Assembly: GCA_005883305.1 (NCBI GenBank)
Contig: VBAC01000001.1
Coordinates: 1,488,001 to 1,552,000 of the forward strand
Length of the DNA: 64,000 nucleotides
Direction: 5' to 3'
DNA from: Alphaproteobacteria bacterium
GTDB taxonomy: Bacteria; Pseudomonadota; Alphaproteobacteria; Sphingomonadales; Sphingomonadaceae
The notes beneath the pieces were generated by a model that saw nothing but the letters and a program-made list of their open reading frames with translations, was not told the origin of the DNA and ran no database searches. Below are positions 40,187-48,674 of this stretch, one piece after another (position 1 is the first letter of the stretch; each line of letters starts with the position of its first letter). The position numbers and the translations under genes were made by a program.

Positions 40187-40894
40187 ATGAGCGACCTGTC
40201 CGCCTTCCCCATCGCCCGCCGCTGGCCCGCCGGGCATCCCGACCGGTTGCAGCTCTATTCGGTGCCGACGCCAAACGGCGTGAAAGTCTCGATCATGCTC
40301 GAGGAAACCGGCTTGCCCTACGAGCCGCACTTCATTCCCCTCGGCGAACCGGAGGGTACAGGGTCCGCCGAGTTCCGCTCGCTCAACCCCAACGGCAAGA
40401 TCCCGGCGATCGTCGATCCGGATGGGCCGGACGGCCGTCCCATCGGCCTGTTCGAATCCGGCGCGATCCTCATCTACCTCGCCGAGAAAACCGGAAAGCT
40501 GCTCGGCACCGGCGCGCGCCGCTACGAGACGATCGCCTGGCTGATGTTTCAGATGGGCGGCGTCGGCCCGATGTTCGGCCAGCTCGGCTTCTTCAACAAG
40601 TTCGCCGGCCGCGAGTGGGAGGACAAGCGCCCGCTTGCACGCTACGTCGCCGAGGCGAAAAGGCTGCTGGGCGTGCTTGAGGAGCGGCTCGAAGGACGCG
40701 AATGGATCGTGGGCGATTATTCGATCGCCGACGTCGCGACCCTGGGCTGGGTCCGCAACCTGATCACCTTCTATGAAGCGCGGGAACTGGTCGAGTTCGA
40801 CGCTCTATCCAACGTGCCCGCCTGGTTGGAGCGCGGGCTGGCGCGGCCGGCGGTGCAGCGCGGTCTGACGATTCCCGCTCGTCCCGAGACATAG
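40187..40894 (+). CDS. glutathione S-transferase (YfcG/YghU-like)
   Basis: This 235-residue GST has the N-terminal thioredoxin-like fold (LQLYSVPTPNGVKVSIMLEE, LNPNGKIPAIVDPDG, then GLFESGAILIYLAEKTGKLL) and the helical C-terminal domain ending WIVGDYSIADVATLGW. The TPNGxKV motif with Thr/Asn in the active-site region resembles nu-class disulfide-reductase GSTs such as YfcG. The ATG at 40187 starts the family-like N-terminus. It is divergent from the MBL gene and convergent with dnaJ. Confidence 0.9.
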   Translation: MSDLSAFPIARRWPAGHPDRLQLYSVPTPNGVKVSIMLEETGLPYEPHFIPLGEPEGTGSAEFRSLNPNGKIPAIVDPDGPDGRPIGLFESGAILIYLAEKTGKLLGTGARRYETIAWLMFQMGGVGPMFGQLGFFNKFAGREWEDKRPLARYVAEAKRLLGVLEERLEGREWIVGDYSIADVATLGWVRNLITFYEARELVEFDALSNVPAWLERGLARPAVQRGLTIPARPET

Positions 40895-40904
40895 CCGCCC
40901 GCGG

Positions 40905-42026
40905 TTACGCCCCCAGCGCCACCTTGATCTTCTGGAAGAAGCCCCGCGAATTGGGGCATTCGTCGCCGGTCTCGGTGGCGCGGAACTGCTCGAGTATCTC
41001 GCGCTGCTTGGCGCTGAGCTTGGTCGGCGTTTCGACCTCGACCTGGATCACCATGTCGCCATGGCCGTTGCGGCCGACCGAGGGCATGCCCGCGCCGCGC
41101 TGGCGAAGCTGCTTGCCGGATTGCGTGCCGGCCGGGATCTTGATCTCGTGCGGAGTCTTGTCGAGGCCGGGCACCGTAATCGTCCCGCCGAGCGCCGCGG
41201 TGGTGAAGCTGATCGGGCAGCGGGCGAGGAGGTTGGTCCCCTCGCGCTGGAAGATCGCGTGGCGGGCGACGTGGACGAAGATGTAGAGGTCGCCCGCCGG
41301 CCCTCCGCGCACGCCCGCCTCCCCCTCTCCGGCGATTCGGATTCGGGTGCCTTCGTCGACACCCGCGGGGACGTTGACCTGGAGCGACTTGCGCTTCTCC
41401 ACGCGCCCGTCGCCGCGGCAGGTCGGACAGGGATCGGCGATCGTCTGGCCGGCGCCGCGGCAATTGGGGCAGGTCTGGTCGATGACGAAGAAGCCCTGCC
41501 GCGCGCGAACCTGTCCGCGGCCGCCGCAGGTGCCGCAGGTCTTGGCCGAGGTGCCCGCCTTGGCGCCGGAGCCGTCGCATGGCGCGCAGGGCGCGGTCGT
41601 ATCGAGCTGGAGCTCCACCGCGCGTCCGTTGAACGCGTCCTCGAGCGTGATCTGGAGGTCGTAGCGAAGGTCCGAGCCGCGCAGCACGTTGCCGCGCCCG
41701 CCGCCCTGCTGGGCGCCGCCCATGAACTCGCCGAAGATGTTGTCGAAGATGTCGGCGAAGGAGCTGAAATCCTGCGCTCCGCCGCCATTGCCGTTGCCGC
41801 CCTGGAAGGCGGCATGGCCGAAACGGTCATAGGCCGCCCGCTTCTGCGGGTCCTTCAGGCATTCATAGGCTTCGCTCAGCGCCTTGAACTTCGCCTCGGC
41901 ATTGGTGCAGCCGCCGTTGCGGTCCGGATGGCATTCCATCGCCAGCTTGCGATAGGCGGATTTGATCGTGGCGGGGTCCGCCGTCCGCTCCACCTGCAGC
42001 ATCTCGTAATAATCGGTCTCAGCCAT
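40905..42026 (-). CDS. dnaJ: chaperone DnaJ
   Basis: This 373-residue class A J-protein stimulates the DnaK ATPase. It has the J-domain with HPD (AMECHPDRNGG), a Gly/Phe-rich region (GNGNGGGAQDFSSFADIFDN), four zinc-finger CxxCxGxG repeats (CAPCDGSGAK, CGTCGGRGQV, CPNCRGAGQT, CPTCRGDGRV) and the C-terminal substrate-binding region. Length and domain order are normal. dnaK lies directly upstream on the same strand. Confidence 0.97.
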   Translation of the reverse strand: MAETDYYEMLQVERTADPATIKSAYRKLAMECHPDRNGGCTNAEAKFKALSEAYECLKDPQKRAAYDRFGHAAFQGGNGNGGGAQDFSSFADIFDNIFGEFMGGAQQGGGRGNVLRGSDLRYDLQITLEDAFNGRAVELQLDTTAPCAPCDGSGAKAGTSAKTCGTCGGRGQVRARQGFFVIDQTCPNCRGAGQTIADPCPTCRGDGRVEKRKSLQVNVPAGVDEGTRIRIAGEGEAGVRGGPAGDLYIFVHVARHAIFQREGTNLLARCPISFTTAALGGTITVPGLDKTPHEIKIPAGTQSGKQLRQRGAGMPSVGRNGHGDMVIQVEVETPTKLSAKQREILEQFRATETGDECPNSRGFFQKIKVALGA

Positions 42027-42030
42027 TTAA

Positions 42031-42164
42031 CCCTCGCCCCTCTGGGGAGAGGGAAGAGCCGCGAAGCGGCGAAGGGAGAGGGGCAGTGCCTGGCAATCAC
42101 ACACGCAGCTCATCTCCCAAATTCCCCCTCTCCCCGGCCCTCTCCCCAGAGGGGAGAGGGAGGG
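42031..42164. repeat. paired CCCTCTCCCC-family repeats between dnaK and dnaJ
   Basis: tcgcccctctggggagaggg at the left and ccctctccccagaggggaga at the right are related dyads flanking about 70 bp with a gccgcgaagcggc hairpin. They lie in the 142-bp dnaK-dnaJ gap, where they may modulate the dnaJ level by hairpin formation. Confidence 0.65.
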
Positions 42165-42168
42165 ATCT

Positions 42169-44097
42169 TCAGCCCTTGCTCTCTTCATCGACTTCGGAGA
42201 ATTCGGCGTCGACGACGTCCTCTGCGCCGCCCTCGCTGCCGGCCGAAGCGCCGCCTTCCGGCTGCGCCGCGGCTTCGGCTTGGCCCTTCTCGTAGATCGC
42301 CTGGCCGAGCTTCATCGCCACCTGCTTCAGCGCCTCGACCTTGGTCTTGATCGCGTCGGTGTCGTCGCCTTCGAGCGCGGTCTTGGTTTCGGCGACCGCA
42401 GCCTCGATTTCGGACTTCAGCGAAGAGTCGATCTTGTCGCCATGCTCGCCGAGCTGCTGCTCGGTGGCGTGCACCAGGCTGTCGCCCTCGTTGCGCGCCT
42501 CGGCTGCGGCACGGCGCTTCTTGTCCTCGTCGGCGAACTGCTCCGCTTCCTGGACCATCTTCTCGATGTCCGCGTCCGAAAGGCCGCCCGAGGCCTGGAT
42601 TCGGATCTGCTGCTCCTTGCCGGTGCCCTTGTCCTTGGCATGGACGTTGACGATGCCATTGGCGTCGATGTCGAAGGTGACCTCGATCTGCGGCACGCCG
42701 CGCGGCGCCGGCGGGATTCCGACCAGATCGAACTGGCCTAGCAGCTTGTTGTCCGCCGCCATCTCGCGCTCGCCCTGGAAGACGCGGATGGTCACCGCAT
42801 TCTGGTTGTCCTCGGCGGTCGAATAGGTCTGCGACTTCTTGGTCGGGATGGTCGTGTTGCGGTCGATCATCCGGGTGAAGACTCCACCGAGCGTTTCGAT
42901 TCCGAGCGAGAGCGGGGTGACGTCGAGCAGGAGGACGTCCTTGACCTCGCCCTGGAGAACGCCGGCCTGGATCGCGGCGCCCATGGCGACGACCTCGTCG
43001 GGATTGACGCCGGTGTGCGGCTCCTGACCGAAGAACTCCTTCACCGTGTCGCGCACCTTGGGCATGCGGGTCATGCCGCCGACGAGGACGACCTCGGCAA
43101 TGTCCGCGGCCTTGACGCCCGCGTCGGCCAGCGCCTTCTTGCAAGGCTCCAGCGTGCGCTTGATCAGGTCGGCGACGATCTTCTCGAGGTCGGCGCGGCT
43201 GATCGTCTCGACGAGGTGGAGCGGGGTCGAGGCGCCGCCCTCCATCCGCGCGGTGATGAACGGCAGGTTCACCTCCGTCGTCTGGGCCGAGGAGAGCTCG
43301 ATCTTGGCCTTCTCGGCCGCTTCCTTGAGCCGCTGCAGCGCGAGCCGGTCGGTGCGAAGGTCGATATTCTCCTTCGCCTTGAACTTGTCGGCCAGGTAAT
43401 CGACCAGCTTGGCGTCGAAATCCTCGCCGCCGAGGAAGGTATCGCCGTTGGTGGACTTCACCTCGAACACGCCGTCGCCGATCTCGAGGATCGAGATGTC
43501 GAACGTGCCGCCGCCGAGGTCGTAGACCGCGATCGTCTTTCCGTCCTGCTTCTCCAGGCCATAGGAGAGCGCGGCCGCGGTCGGCTCGTTGATGATTCGA
43601 AGCACCTCGAGGCCGGCGATCTGGCCGGCGTCCTTGGTCGCCTGGCGCTGGGCGTCGTTGAAATAGGCGGGAACGGTGATCACCGCCTGGGTGACGGGCT
43701 CGCCGAGATAGGCTTCGGCGGTTTCCTTCATCTTCTGGAGGATGAAGGCGGAAATCTGGCTCGGGCTGTAATCCTTGCCGCCGGCCTGGACCCAGGCGTC
43801 GCCGTTGGCGCCCTTGACGATCTTGTAGGGGACCAGCTCGGTGTCCTTCTTGGTGATCGGATCGTCGAAGCGGCGGCCGATCAGGCGCTTCACCGCGAAC
43901 ACGGTATTGTCGGGATTGGTGACCGCCTGACGCTTCGCCGGCTGTCCGATCAGGCGCTCGCCGTCCTTGGTGAAGGCGACCACCGAAGGCGTGGTGCGCG
44001 CGCCTTCCGCATTCTCGATGACCTTGGGTTTGCCGCCCTCCATGACAGCCACCGCGCTGTTGGTGGTGCCGAGGTCGATGCCGATCACTCTTGCCAT
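42169..44097 (-). CDS. dnaK: chaperone DnaK (Hsp70)
   Basis: This 642-residue Hsp70 ATPase chaperone has phosphate loop [20 protein letters not shown], then [33 protein letters not shown], the linker [14 protein letters not shown] and a substrate-binding domain. Its C-terminus [20 protein letters not shown] followed by SEVDEESKG carries the usual EEVD-like acidic tail of bacterial DnaK (DAEFSEVD). The ATG at 44097 ([10 protein letters not shown]) is the family start. dnaJ follows; grpE is at 48150. Confidence 0.97.
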   Translation of the reverse strand: MARVIGIDLGTTNSAVAVMEGGKPKVIENAEGARTTPSVVAFTKDGERLIGQPAKRQAVTNPDNTVFAVKRLIGRRFDDPITKKDTELVPYKIVKGANGDAWVQAGGKDYSPSQISAFILQKMKETAEAYLGEPVTQAVITVPAYFNDAQRQATKDAGQIAGLEVLRIINEPTAAALSYGLEKQDGKTIAVYDLGGGTFDISILEIGDGVFEVKSTNGDTFLGGEDFDAKLVDYLADKFKAKENIDLRTDRLALQRLKEAAEKAKIELSSAQTTEVNLPFITARMEGGASTPLHLVETISRADLEKIVADLIKRTLEPCKKALADAGVKAADIAEVVLVGGMTRMPKVRDTVKEFFGQEPHTGVNPDEVVAMGAAIQAGVLQGEVKDVLLLDVTPLSLGIETLGGVFTRMIDRNTTIPTKKSQTYSTAEDNQNAVTIRVFQGEREMAADNKLLGQFDLVGIPPAPRGVPQIEVTFDIDANGIVNVHAKDKGTGKEQQIRIQASGGLSDADIEKMVQEAEQFADEDKKRRAAAEARNEGDSLVHATEQQLGEHGDKIDSSLKSEIEAAVAETKTALEGDDTDAIKTKVEALKQVAMKLGQAIYEKGQAEAAAQPEGGASAGSEGGAEDVVDAEFSEVDEESKG

Positions 44098-44230
44098 GTC
44101 TATCCTCTTGTGCCCCAATAAAATTCAAGCCGCCCGCGGCCGCTTCCGAAGGCAGCGCGGGTGTTTACCGAGGCGATATAGGAGCCGAATTTCTTGCGAC
44201 AAGAAGCCGGGCGGCACTAAGGGCACCGCC

Positions 44231-44662
44231 ATGAGAATGCCTGTCCCGGTCCTGGCCGCCCTGGCCGCCCTCGGCGGATGCAGCCAGGGAAGCGATCCGA
44301 CCTGCGCCGCGCCCATCGAGGCGTCGATCCGGCTGCCGGCCGTGCCGGCAGGCCCGGGCGCCGGCTATTTCCGGATTCCGTCCGACGCCGCGCTGGTCTC
44401 CGTCAGCTCGCCGCGCGTCCAGCGGATCGAGATGCACGAGACGATGTCCGGCGGCCGGATGACATCGATGCGGCCCATCGCGCGCGCAACCGGGGACGCT
44501 TGCGGCATCACCTTCTCGCCCGGTGGCCGCCACCTGATGCTCTTCGGAATCGACCCGGGGGTCCACGCCGGCGATGAAATTCCGCTGGTCTTCCATTTCG
44601 AACAGGGACCCCCGCGGACCGAACTTGCGCGGGTCGAATCCGCGGGCGGGGAGACCCGCTAG
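44231..44662 (+). CDS. PCuAC-like copper chaperone lipoprotein
   Basis: This 143-residue protein has a lipoprotein signal (MRMPVPVLAALAALGGC, Cys17) and a PCu(A)C domain: MHETMSGGRMTSMRPI followed by FSPGGRHLMLFGIDP, giving the His/Met set expected for periplasmic Cu(I) binding and delivery to cytochrome oxidase. It is divergent from dnaK. No oxidase genes are adjacent. Confidence 0.8.
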   Translation: MRMPVPVLAALAALGGCSQGSDPTCAAPIEASIRLPAVPAGPGAGYFRIPSDAALVSVSSPRVQRIEMHETMSGGRMTSMRPIARATGDACGITFSPGGRHLMLFGIDPGVHAGDEIPLVFHFEQGPPRTELARVESAGGETR

Positions 44663-44723
44663 CAAGCGGTTTCGCGGCCACCTCGTCCATGCTAGCCATC
44701 GCCGGCGACAGGGAGGGTAGAAG

Positions 44724-45221
44724 ATGGAAGCAGCGCTCGACACGTTCCGGCCCTCGACGCTCGGCTGGCTGCGCGGCACGCTCGCCGGATGGGGAACCGT
44801 CCTTCTCGCCCTCGCCGGGATCCTAGTGACACTCATGGGCTACGGCACCTGGTGGCTCGGCCTCACCGCCCTCGCCTCGCTGATCGTCGTGTGGAAGTGG
44901 TTCCAGAACGTCGCCGCGAAATATGAGGTCACCGAGGAGCGGCTGATCGTCCGCCGCGGGATCGTCAACAAGAGCATTGACGAGATCGAGCTCTACCGGA
45001 TCAAGGACGTGCGCATCGACTTCACCCTCGTCAACCAGATGGCGGGCATCGGCCGGATCAGCGTCTCCTCGTCGGACGAGACCACCCGCGGCGGGGACTT
45101 CGTCATGCGCGACATCGAGCGCGCCCAGGAGCGCCGCGAGCAGCTCCGCCGCCTCGTCGACACCGCGCGGCAAAAACGCAGCGTGCGGGAAATCGACATG
45201 GTGCACGAGGACGCGCCTTAG
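44724..45221 (+). CDS. PH-domain (bPH/YdbT-like) membrane protein
   Basis: This 165-residue protein has two adjacent membrane helices (GWGTVLLALAGILVTLMGYG and WWLGLTALASLIVVWKW) followed by a bacterial PH domain (YEVTEERLIVRRGIVNKSID, IELYRIKDVRIDFTLVNQMA) and a charged tail. DUF304/bPH2 proteins are common inner-membrane proteins of uncertain role. A GGGAGGGTAGAAG RBS precedes the ATG. Confidence 0.82.
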   Translation: MEAALDTFRPSTLGWLRGTLAGWGTVLLALAGILVTLMGYGTWWLGLTALASLIVVWKWFQNVAAKYEVTEERLIVRRGIVNKSIDEIELYRIKDVRIDFTLVNQMAGIGRISVSSSDETTRGGDFVMRDIERAQERREQLRRLVDTARQKRSVREIDMVHEDAP

Positions 45222-45261
45222 GGTCGGGACTCAATTGGAATTGAGCTTTGGGGCAAAAATG

Positions 45262-45379
45262 GAGTCATCCCGGCGCAGGCCGGGACCCATGCACACCGAC
45301 GGGTGAAAAAGGGGCCGCAAGTCCCGAGCTGCTTCTGCCAATACAGTGTTCATGGATCCCGGCCTTCGCCGGGATGACT
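45262..45379. repeat. long palindromic repeat (GAGTCATCCCGGCG family)
   Basis: Same family as 6132 and 8042: gagtcatcccggcgcaggcc and its inverted partner around about 60 bp, between the PH-domain gene and the phhA stop (45222-45418). No gene is visible in this gap. Confidence 0.85.
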
Positions 45380-45418
45380 GTGTAAACGAAAACGCTCAAC
45401 CCCTTTTAAGTACCGACC

Positions 45419-46207
45419 CTAGGCCGGATCGAGGTCGGGCTGGCCTTCCAGCGCGTCATAGAGTTCGGGCAGTGCGACATCGTTCAGCATGCCGAGCAGC
45501 GCGTCGAAGCTCGGAATGACGAAATAGCTCTCCTGGAAGGCGTCCGAGCGGTAGCGGGTGCGAAGCACGCGCTCGATCTCGAACGGCCGGCGCCGCGGCT
45601 TCGGGCTTTCAAGCGCGAAGTGGGCCTCGCCGAAGCTGGAAAGAAGACCGGCGCCGTAGAGGCGAGTCTCACCCGCCTCCTCCGCAAGCCCGAACTCGAC
45701 GCTGTACCAGTAGAGCCGCGACAGACGATGGAGCGCCCCGTGCTCGATCGCCGCCAGCCCTTCGGCGCCCATCGCCTGCATGAAATCGGCGACCGCCGGC
45801 TGGGCGAGCAGCGGCACGTGTCCGAACACGTCGTGGAAGACATCGGGCTGCTCGATATAATCGAGGCTGCCGCGAGCGCGGATGAAGTTGCCGGCCGGGA
45901 AGCGACGCTTGCTCAGATGCTCGAAGAACACGTCGTCGGGCACCAGTCCGGGGACCGAGACCACCGTCCAGCCTGTGCGCGCGAACAGCCGCTCGTTGAG
46001 CTCGTCGAAATCGGGAATTCCGGGCTTCGACAGCTTGAGGACGTCGAGCCCGCTGAAGAAGTCGGAGACCGCCCTCCCCTTCAGCTCCTCGGATTGGCGC
46101 GCGAAGAGCAGGTCCCACACGGCATGCTCCTCGCGGGTAAATCGCTCCCAATTCTGGGGGATCGTCCAATCGCCCCTCTGGGCCTTGATGATGGTCTCGG
46201 TCAGCAT
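45419..46207 (-). CDS. phhA: phenylalanine 4-hydroxylase
   Basis: This 262-residue enzyme hydroxylates phenylalanine to tyrosine with tetrahydropterin and iron. The iron ligands are visible: two His in DVFHDVFGHVPLLAQ and Glu in YWYSVEFGLAEE. Length is typical of bacterial monomeric PhhA without the mammalian regulatory domain. The RBS GTGAGGAAGACCA precedes the ATG. Upstream lie a terminator (46222-46256) and a Tyr-rich leader peptide (46287-46346), so its transcription is probably controlled by tyrosine-dependent attenuation. That would give it a biosynthetic role, not a purely catabolic one. Confidence 0.95.
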   Translation of the reverse strand: MLTETIIKAQRGDWTIPQNWERFTREEHAVWDLLFARQSEELKGRAVSDFFSGLDVLKLSKPGIPDFDELNERLFARTGWTVVSVPGLVPDDVFFEHLSKRRFPAGNFIRARGSLDYIEQPDVFHDVFGHVPLLAQPAVADFMQAMGAEGLAAIEHGALHRLSRLYWYSVEFGLAEEAGETRLYGAGLLSSFGEAHFALESPKPRRRPFEIERVLRTRYRSDAFQESYFVIPSFDALLGMLNDVALPELYDALEGQPDLDPA

Positions 46208-46221
46208 TGGTCTTCCTCACG

Positions 46222-46256
46222 CAAAGAAAAACCCCGCCCGGAGGTCCGGACGGGGC
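46222..46256 (-). terminator. attenuator terminator upstream of phhA
   Basis: On the minus strand CCCCGTCCGGA-CC-TCCGGGCGGGG (46255-46232) makes an 11-bp stem with one U-G wobble, followed by TTTTTCTTT. The wobble pairs only on this strand, supporting minus-strand use. It ends about 20 nt before the phhA start, after the leader peptide, so it would abort phhA transcription when formed. Confidence 0.85.
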
Positions 46257-46286
46257 GTATCTGAAATCTGGCTTGTTAAGCGCGCG

Positions 46287-46346
46287 TCAGATCGGTCCCG
46301 CCCGGGCGAGCCGATAATAATAGACGGTTGCGATCATCGTGCGCAT
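46287..46346 (-). CDS. tyrosine-rich leader peptide of phhA
   Basis: This 19-residue frame reads MRTMIATVYYYRLARAGPI and stops 80 nt before phhA. Three consecutive TAT Tyr codons (46322-46314) are characteristic of attenuation leaders. The 3' part CGGGCGGG (46304-46297) can pair with CCCGTCCG of the terminator 5' arm (46254-46247), eight pairs including one G-U, forming an antiterminator. A ribosome stalled on the Tyr codons leaves this segment free, whereas one that reaches the stop codon covers it. No strong RBS is visible. The role is inferred from architecture. Confidence 0.75.
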   Translation of the reverse strand: MRTMIATVYYYRLARAGPI

Positions 46347-46378
46347 TGGTTCGTCGGTCGCTTTATCATGCCTGTCTG

Positions 46379-47584
46379 TCAAGGGGCTGAACGCCCCAGA
46401 TGGGCCGCGAGTTGCTCCTCGATCTGGCGGAAGGCAGAGCGGCCGCGCGGCGGATCGTCGCCGTTGCCGGTGGAGATATAGGCGATCCCGGTGCCGGTGC
46501 GGATGTCGATCCACAGGCCCGAGCGCACGCCATAGGCGTCGCCGGCATGGCCGATCATGATCCGCCCGCCCCCGAAAAGATCGTCGTTGCAGCCGGGGGC
46601 GGCGAGTGGAAGGCTCTGCACAGCGAGGCCATAAGCGCAGTAGAAGCCGCCGTCGGTATCGCCGTTGGCGCCATCGAAGCGCCACTCCGGGCCGAGCATG
46701 GCCGTCAGGCTCTGCTCGCTGAGAAACGGGGCGCCCTGGTGCCAGCCGCGGTCGAGCAGCAGGCGGCCGACGGTGACGAGATCGCGCACCGACACGCGCA
46801 GGCCTCCCTGGGGCGAGAAGAGCGCGCCGTTGCTTCCGGGCTCATAGGTGGAGAGATCGCACCCGGACGGCGCCAGCACCGGGCAATCGGGGCGATGGCC
46901 GCCGAGGTCGTCGCGCATGACCGCTCCGTCGGCTCCGTAAAGCACGACCGCGCGCGCAACCGCCGAGTCGCTGCACGTCGTCCAGTTGAAGCAGGCGTCC
47001 ATATGGAGCGGACCGAAAACGAGGCGCTGCATCAGCTTGTCGAACCGCTCGCCGGAGACTCGCTCCATCGCCGAGGCGATCACCGGGAAATTGAGGTTCG
47101 AATAACGGAAATAGGCTCCGGGCGCGTGCTCGGCGTCGAACGCCGCCGGGTGGGCGAGCGCCTGGCGCAGCGTCGTGCCGAGCGGAATCGCATAGTCGAT
47201 CCCGTCCTTGAGCGAGGAGCGGTGGCCGAGCAGCAGGCGGAGCGTGACCGGCCGCTCGGGAAAAGCCGGGTTTCGCAGGCTCCAGCCGAGATAGTCCGAA
47301 ACGTCGCGGTCGAGATCGAGCTTCCCCTGCTCCACCATCCGTATCACGCCCAATGCGACGACGAGCTTGGAAATCGACGCGATCCGCACAGGATCGTCGA
47401 TCGTAAGCGCCCGCCCCCGCGCCCGGTCGGCGAGGCCGGAGGCGCCGGCGCTGTGGATTCGCGAGCCGTCGAACGTCGCCCAGGCATAAGCGGGCGCCGG
47501 CGAGGACGGAGCAGGCGCCGCCTCACGCGCCGGCACTGTCGCGCAAGCGCCGAGCATGAAGCAAAGGATCGGCAGCCGGGTCAT
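46379..47584 (-). CDS. class C beta-lactamase-like serine hydrolase (lipoprotein)
   Basis: This 401-residue protein has a lipobox (LPILCFMLGAC, Cys14) and a beta-lactamase/esterase domain with SxxK in RIASISKLVVALG, YSN in YFRYSNLNFP and the C-terminal HAG triad equivalent in MIGHAGDAYGVRSG. Family members are peptidases, esterases or penicillin-binding-like proteins; the substrate is unknown. It is upstream of the phhA leader on the same strand with 32 bp between, so readthrough into phhA is possible. Confidence 0.85.
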   Translation of the reverse strand: MTRLPILCFMLGACATVPAREAAPAPSSPAPAYAWATFDGSRIHSAGASGLADRARGRALTIDDPVRIASISKLVVALGVIRMVEQGKLDLDRDVSDYLGWSLRNPAFPERPVTLRLLLGHRSSLKDGIDYAIPLGTTLRQALAHPAAFDAEHAPGAYFRYSNLNFPVIASAMERVSGERFDKLMQRLVFGPLHMDACFNWTTCSDSAVARAVVLYGADGAVMRDDLGGHRPDCPVLAPSGCDLSTYEPGSNGALFSPQGGLRVSVRDLVTVGRLLLDRGWHQGAPFLSEQSLTAMLGPEWRFDGANGDTDGGFYCAYGLAVQSLPLAAPGCNDDLFGGGRIMIGHAGDAYGVRSGLWIDIRTGTGIAYISTGNGDDPPRGRSAFRQIEEQLAAHLGRSAP

Positions 47585-47591
47585 ACCCCAT

Positions 47592-47626
47592 CGTCATTCC
47601 CGCGAACGCGGGAATCCAGCTTTTTC
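47592..47626. repeat. left inverted repeat flanking the HNH gene
   Basis: cgtcattcccgcgaacgcgg followed by gaatccagctttttc; its inverted copy lies at 48106-48142. The arm contains its own small dyad (ttcccgcg/cgcgggaa). Confidence 0.85.
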
Positions 47627-47666
47627 TTCGCTCGCGATTCACGATTTCTCAGAAAAATCGGGACTA

Positions 47667-48107
47667 ATGAGCGCTATGGCTTCAAAATCCGCGCGCAAGG
47701 AAAATCCGCTCCACGCGGCTCGGCCCTGCCTTGAGGATATGCCCTACCGGGCGCTCGTCTTCAAAGAGCTGAACCATCATCAAAAGCCGCTCTATTGGGT
47801 CGCTGGCTCCGATGCCGATCCCTCAGGAGCGGAAAAAGCGCTCAAGGAAGCCCACCGAGTCCACGGCGGCAACTGCTTCTATTGCAAGAAACCGGTCGTA
47901 CATGAGGAACTTACGATCGACCACGCCGAGCCGATAAAGGTTGGCGGACGTGACGAGATTCAGAACCTCCTCATTGCCTGCAAACCCTGCAACCGCCGCA
48001 AGGATCATAAGCCGATCGAGGCCTTCAATCCCGACGCCGGACATGAATGGCTGAGCGCCTTGCTCAAGCAAGTCCAGGATCGCCTGAACCGCCTCCAGAG
48101 CTTCTGA
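47667..48107 (+). CDS. HNH endonuclease
   Basis: This 146-residue protein has a complete HNH domain with zinc-binding CFYCKKPV and LLIACKPCNRRKD, and the catalytic TIDHAEPIKVGGRDEIQN (DH...N). The N-terminal part (LEDMPYRALVFKELNHHQKP) is unfamiliar. The ATG at 47667 is preferred; the longer frame runs through the flanking repeat. Base composition is lower in GC than the neighbours. The gene lies exactly between two inverted repeat copies, suggesting it moves, or has moved, as a small cassette. Confidence 0.82.
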   Translation: MSAMASKSARKENPLHAARPCLEDMPYRALVFKELNHHQKPLYWVAGSDADPSGAEKALKEAHRVHGGNCFYCKKPVVHEELTIDHAEPIKVGGRDEIQNLLIACKPCNRRKDHKPIEAFNPDAGHEWLSALLKQVQDRLNRLQSF

Positions 48108-48142
48108 AAAAGAGCTGGATTCCCGCTTTCGCGGGAATGACG
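48106..48142. repeat. right inverted repeat flanking the HNH gene
   Basis: gaaaaagagctggattcccg followed by ctttcgcgggaatgacg is the near-exact reverse complement of 47592-47626 and overlaps the HNH stop codon by 2 bp. Confidence 0.85.
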
Positions 48143-48149
48143 GAGGTGC

Positions 48150-48674
48150 TCAGCCCTTCCGCGCCACCCCGACCAGGGCCGGCCGGAGCAGCCGATCCTT
48201 GATCGTGTAACCGGCCTGCATCTCCTGGACGATCCTGCCCGGCTCCTCGTCGCTCGGCACTTCCAGCATCGCCTGGTGGAAATGCGGGTCGAGCATCTGG
48301 CCCATCGCTTCGACCCGGGCGATGCCGTGGCGCTGGAAGGCGGCGTCGAGCTCGCGGCCGGTCGCCTCGATCCCGGCGACCAGGCTCTTCATTCGATCGT
48401 CGGCGCGCAGGTCCTCGGGGATCGCGGCCAGCGCGCGCTCGAGATTGTCCTTCACGCTCAGCATGTCGCGGGCAAAGGCGGTCGCGGCATATTGCGTGGC
48501 CGCGCTTTTCTCCTGCTCGAGCCGGCGGCGGACGTTCTGGGTCTCCGCCTGGGCGTAGAGGACGTGCTGGCGCACCTCCTCCAATTCCTTCTCCAGCTCG
48601 CCCAGCCGGTCGAGGTTCATCTCGCCCGAAAGGTCGATCTCGGCGTCGTCGGTGGTGCTGTGTTCGTCGCTCAT
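48150..48674 (-). CDS. grpE: nucleotide exchange factor GrpE
   Basis: This 174-residue GrpE promotes ADP release from DnaK. It has an N-terminal coiled coil (LDRLGELEKELEEVRQHVLY, AQAETQNVRRRLEQE) and the conserved C-terminal wing (GQMLDPHFHQAMLEVPSDEE, IVQEMQAGYTIKDRLLRPAL). The start overlaps the hrcA stop by 4 bp (ATGA). It is separated from dnaK-dnaJ by about 6 kb. Confidence 0.96.
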   Translation of the reverse strand: MSDEHSTTDDAEIDLSGEMNLDRLGELEKELEEVRQHVLYAQAETQNVRRRLEQEKSAATQYAATAFARDMLSVKDNLERALAAIPEDLRADDRMKSLVAGIEATGRELDAAFQRHGIARVEAMGQMLDPHFHQAMLEVPSDEEPGRIVQEMQAGYTIKDRLLRPALVGVARKG

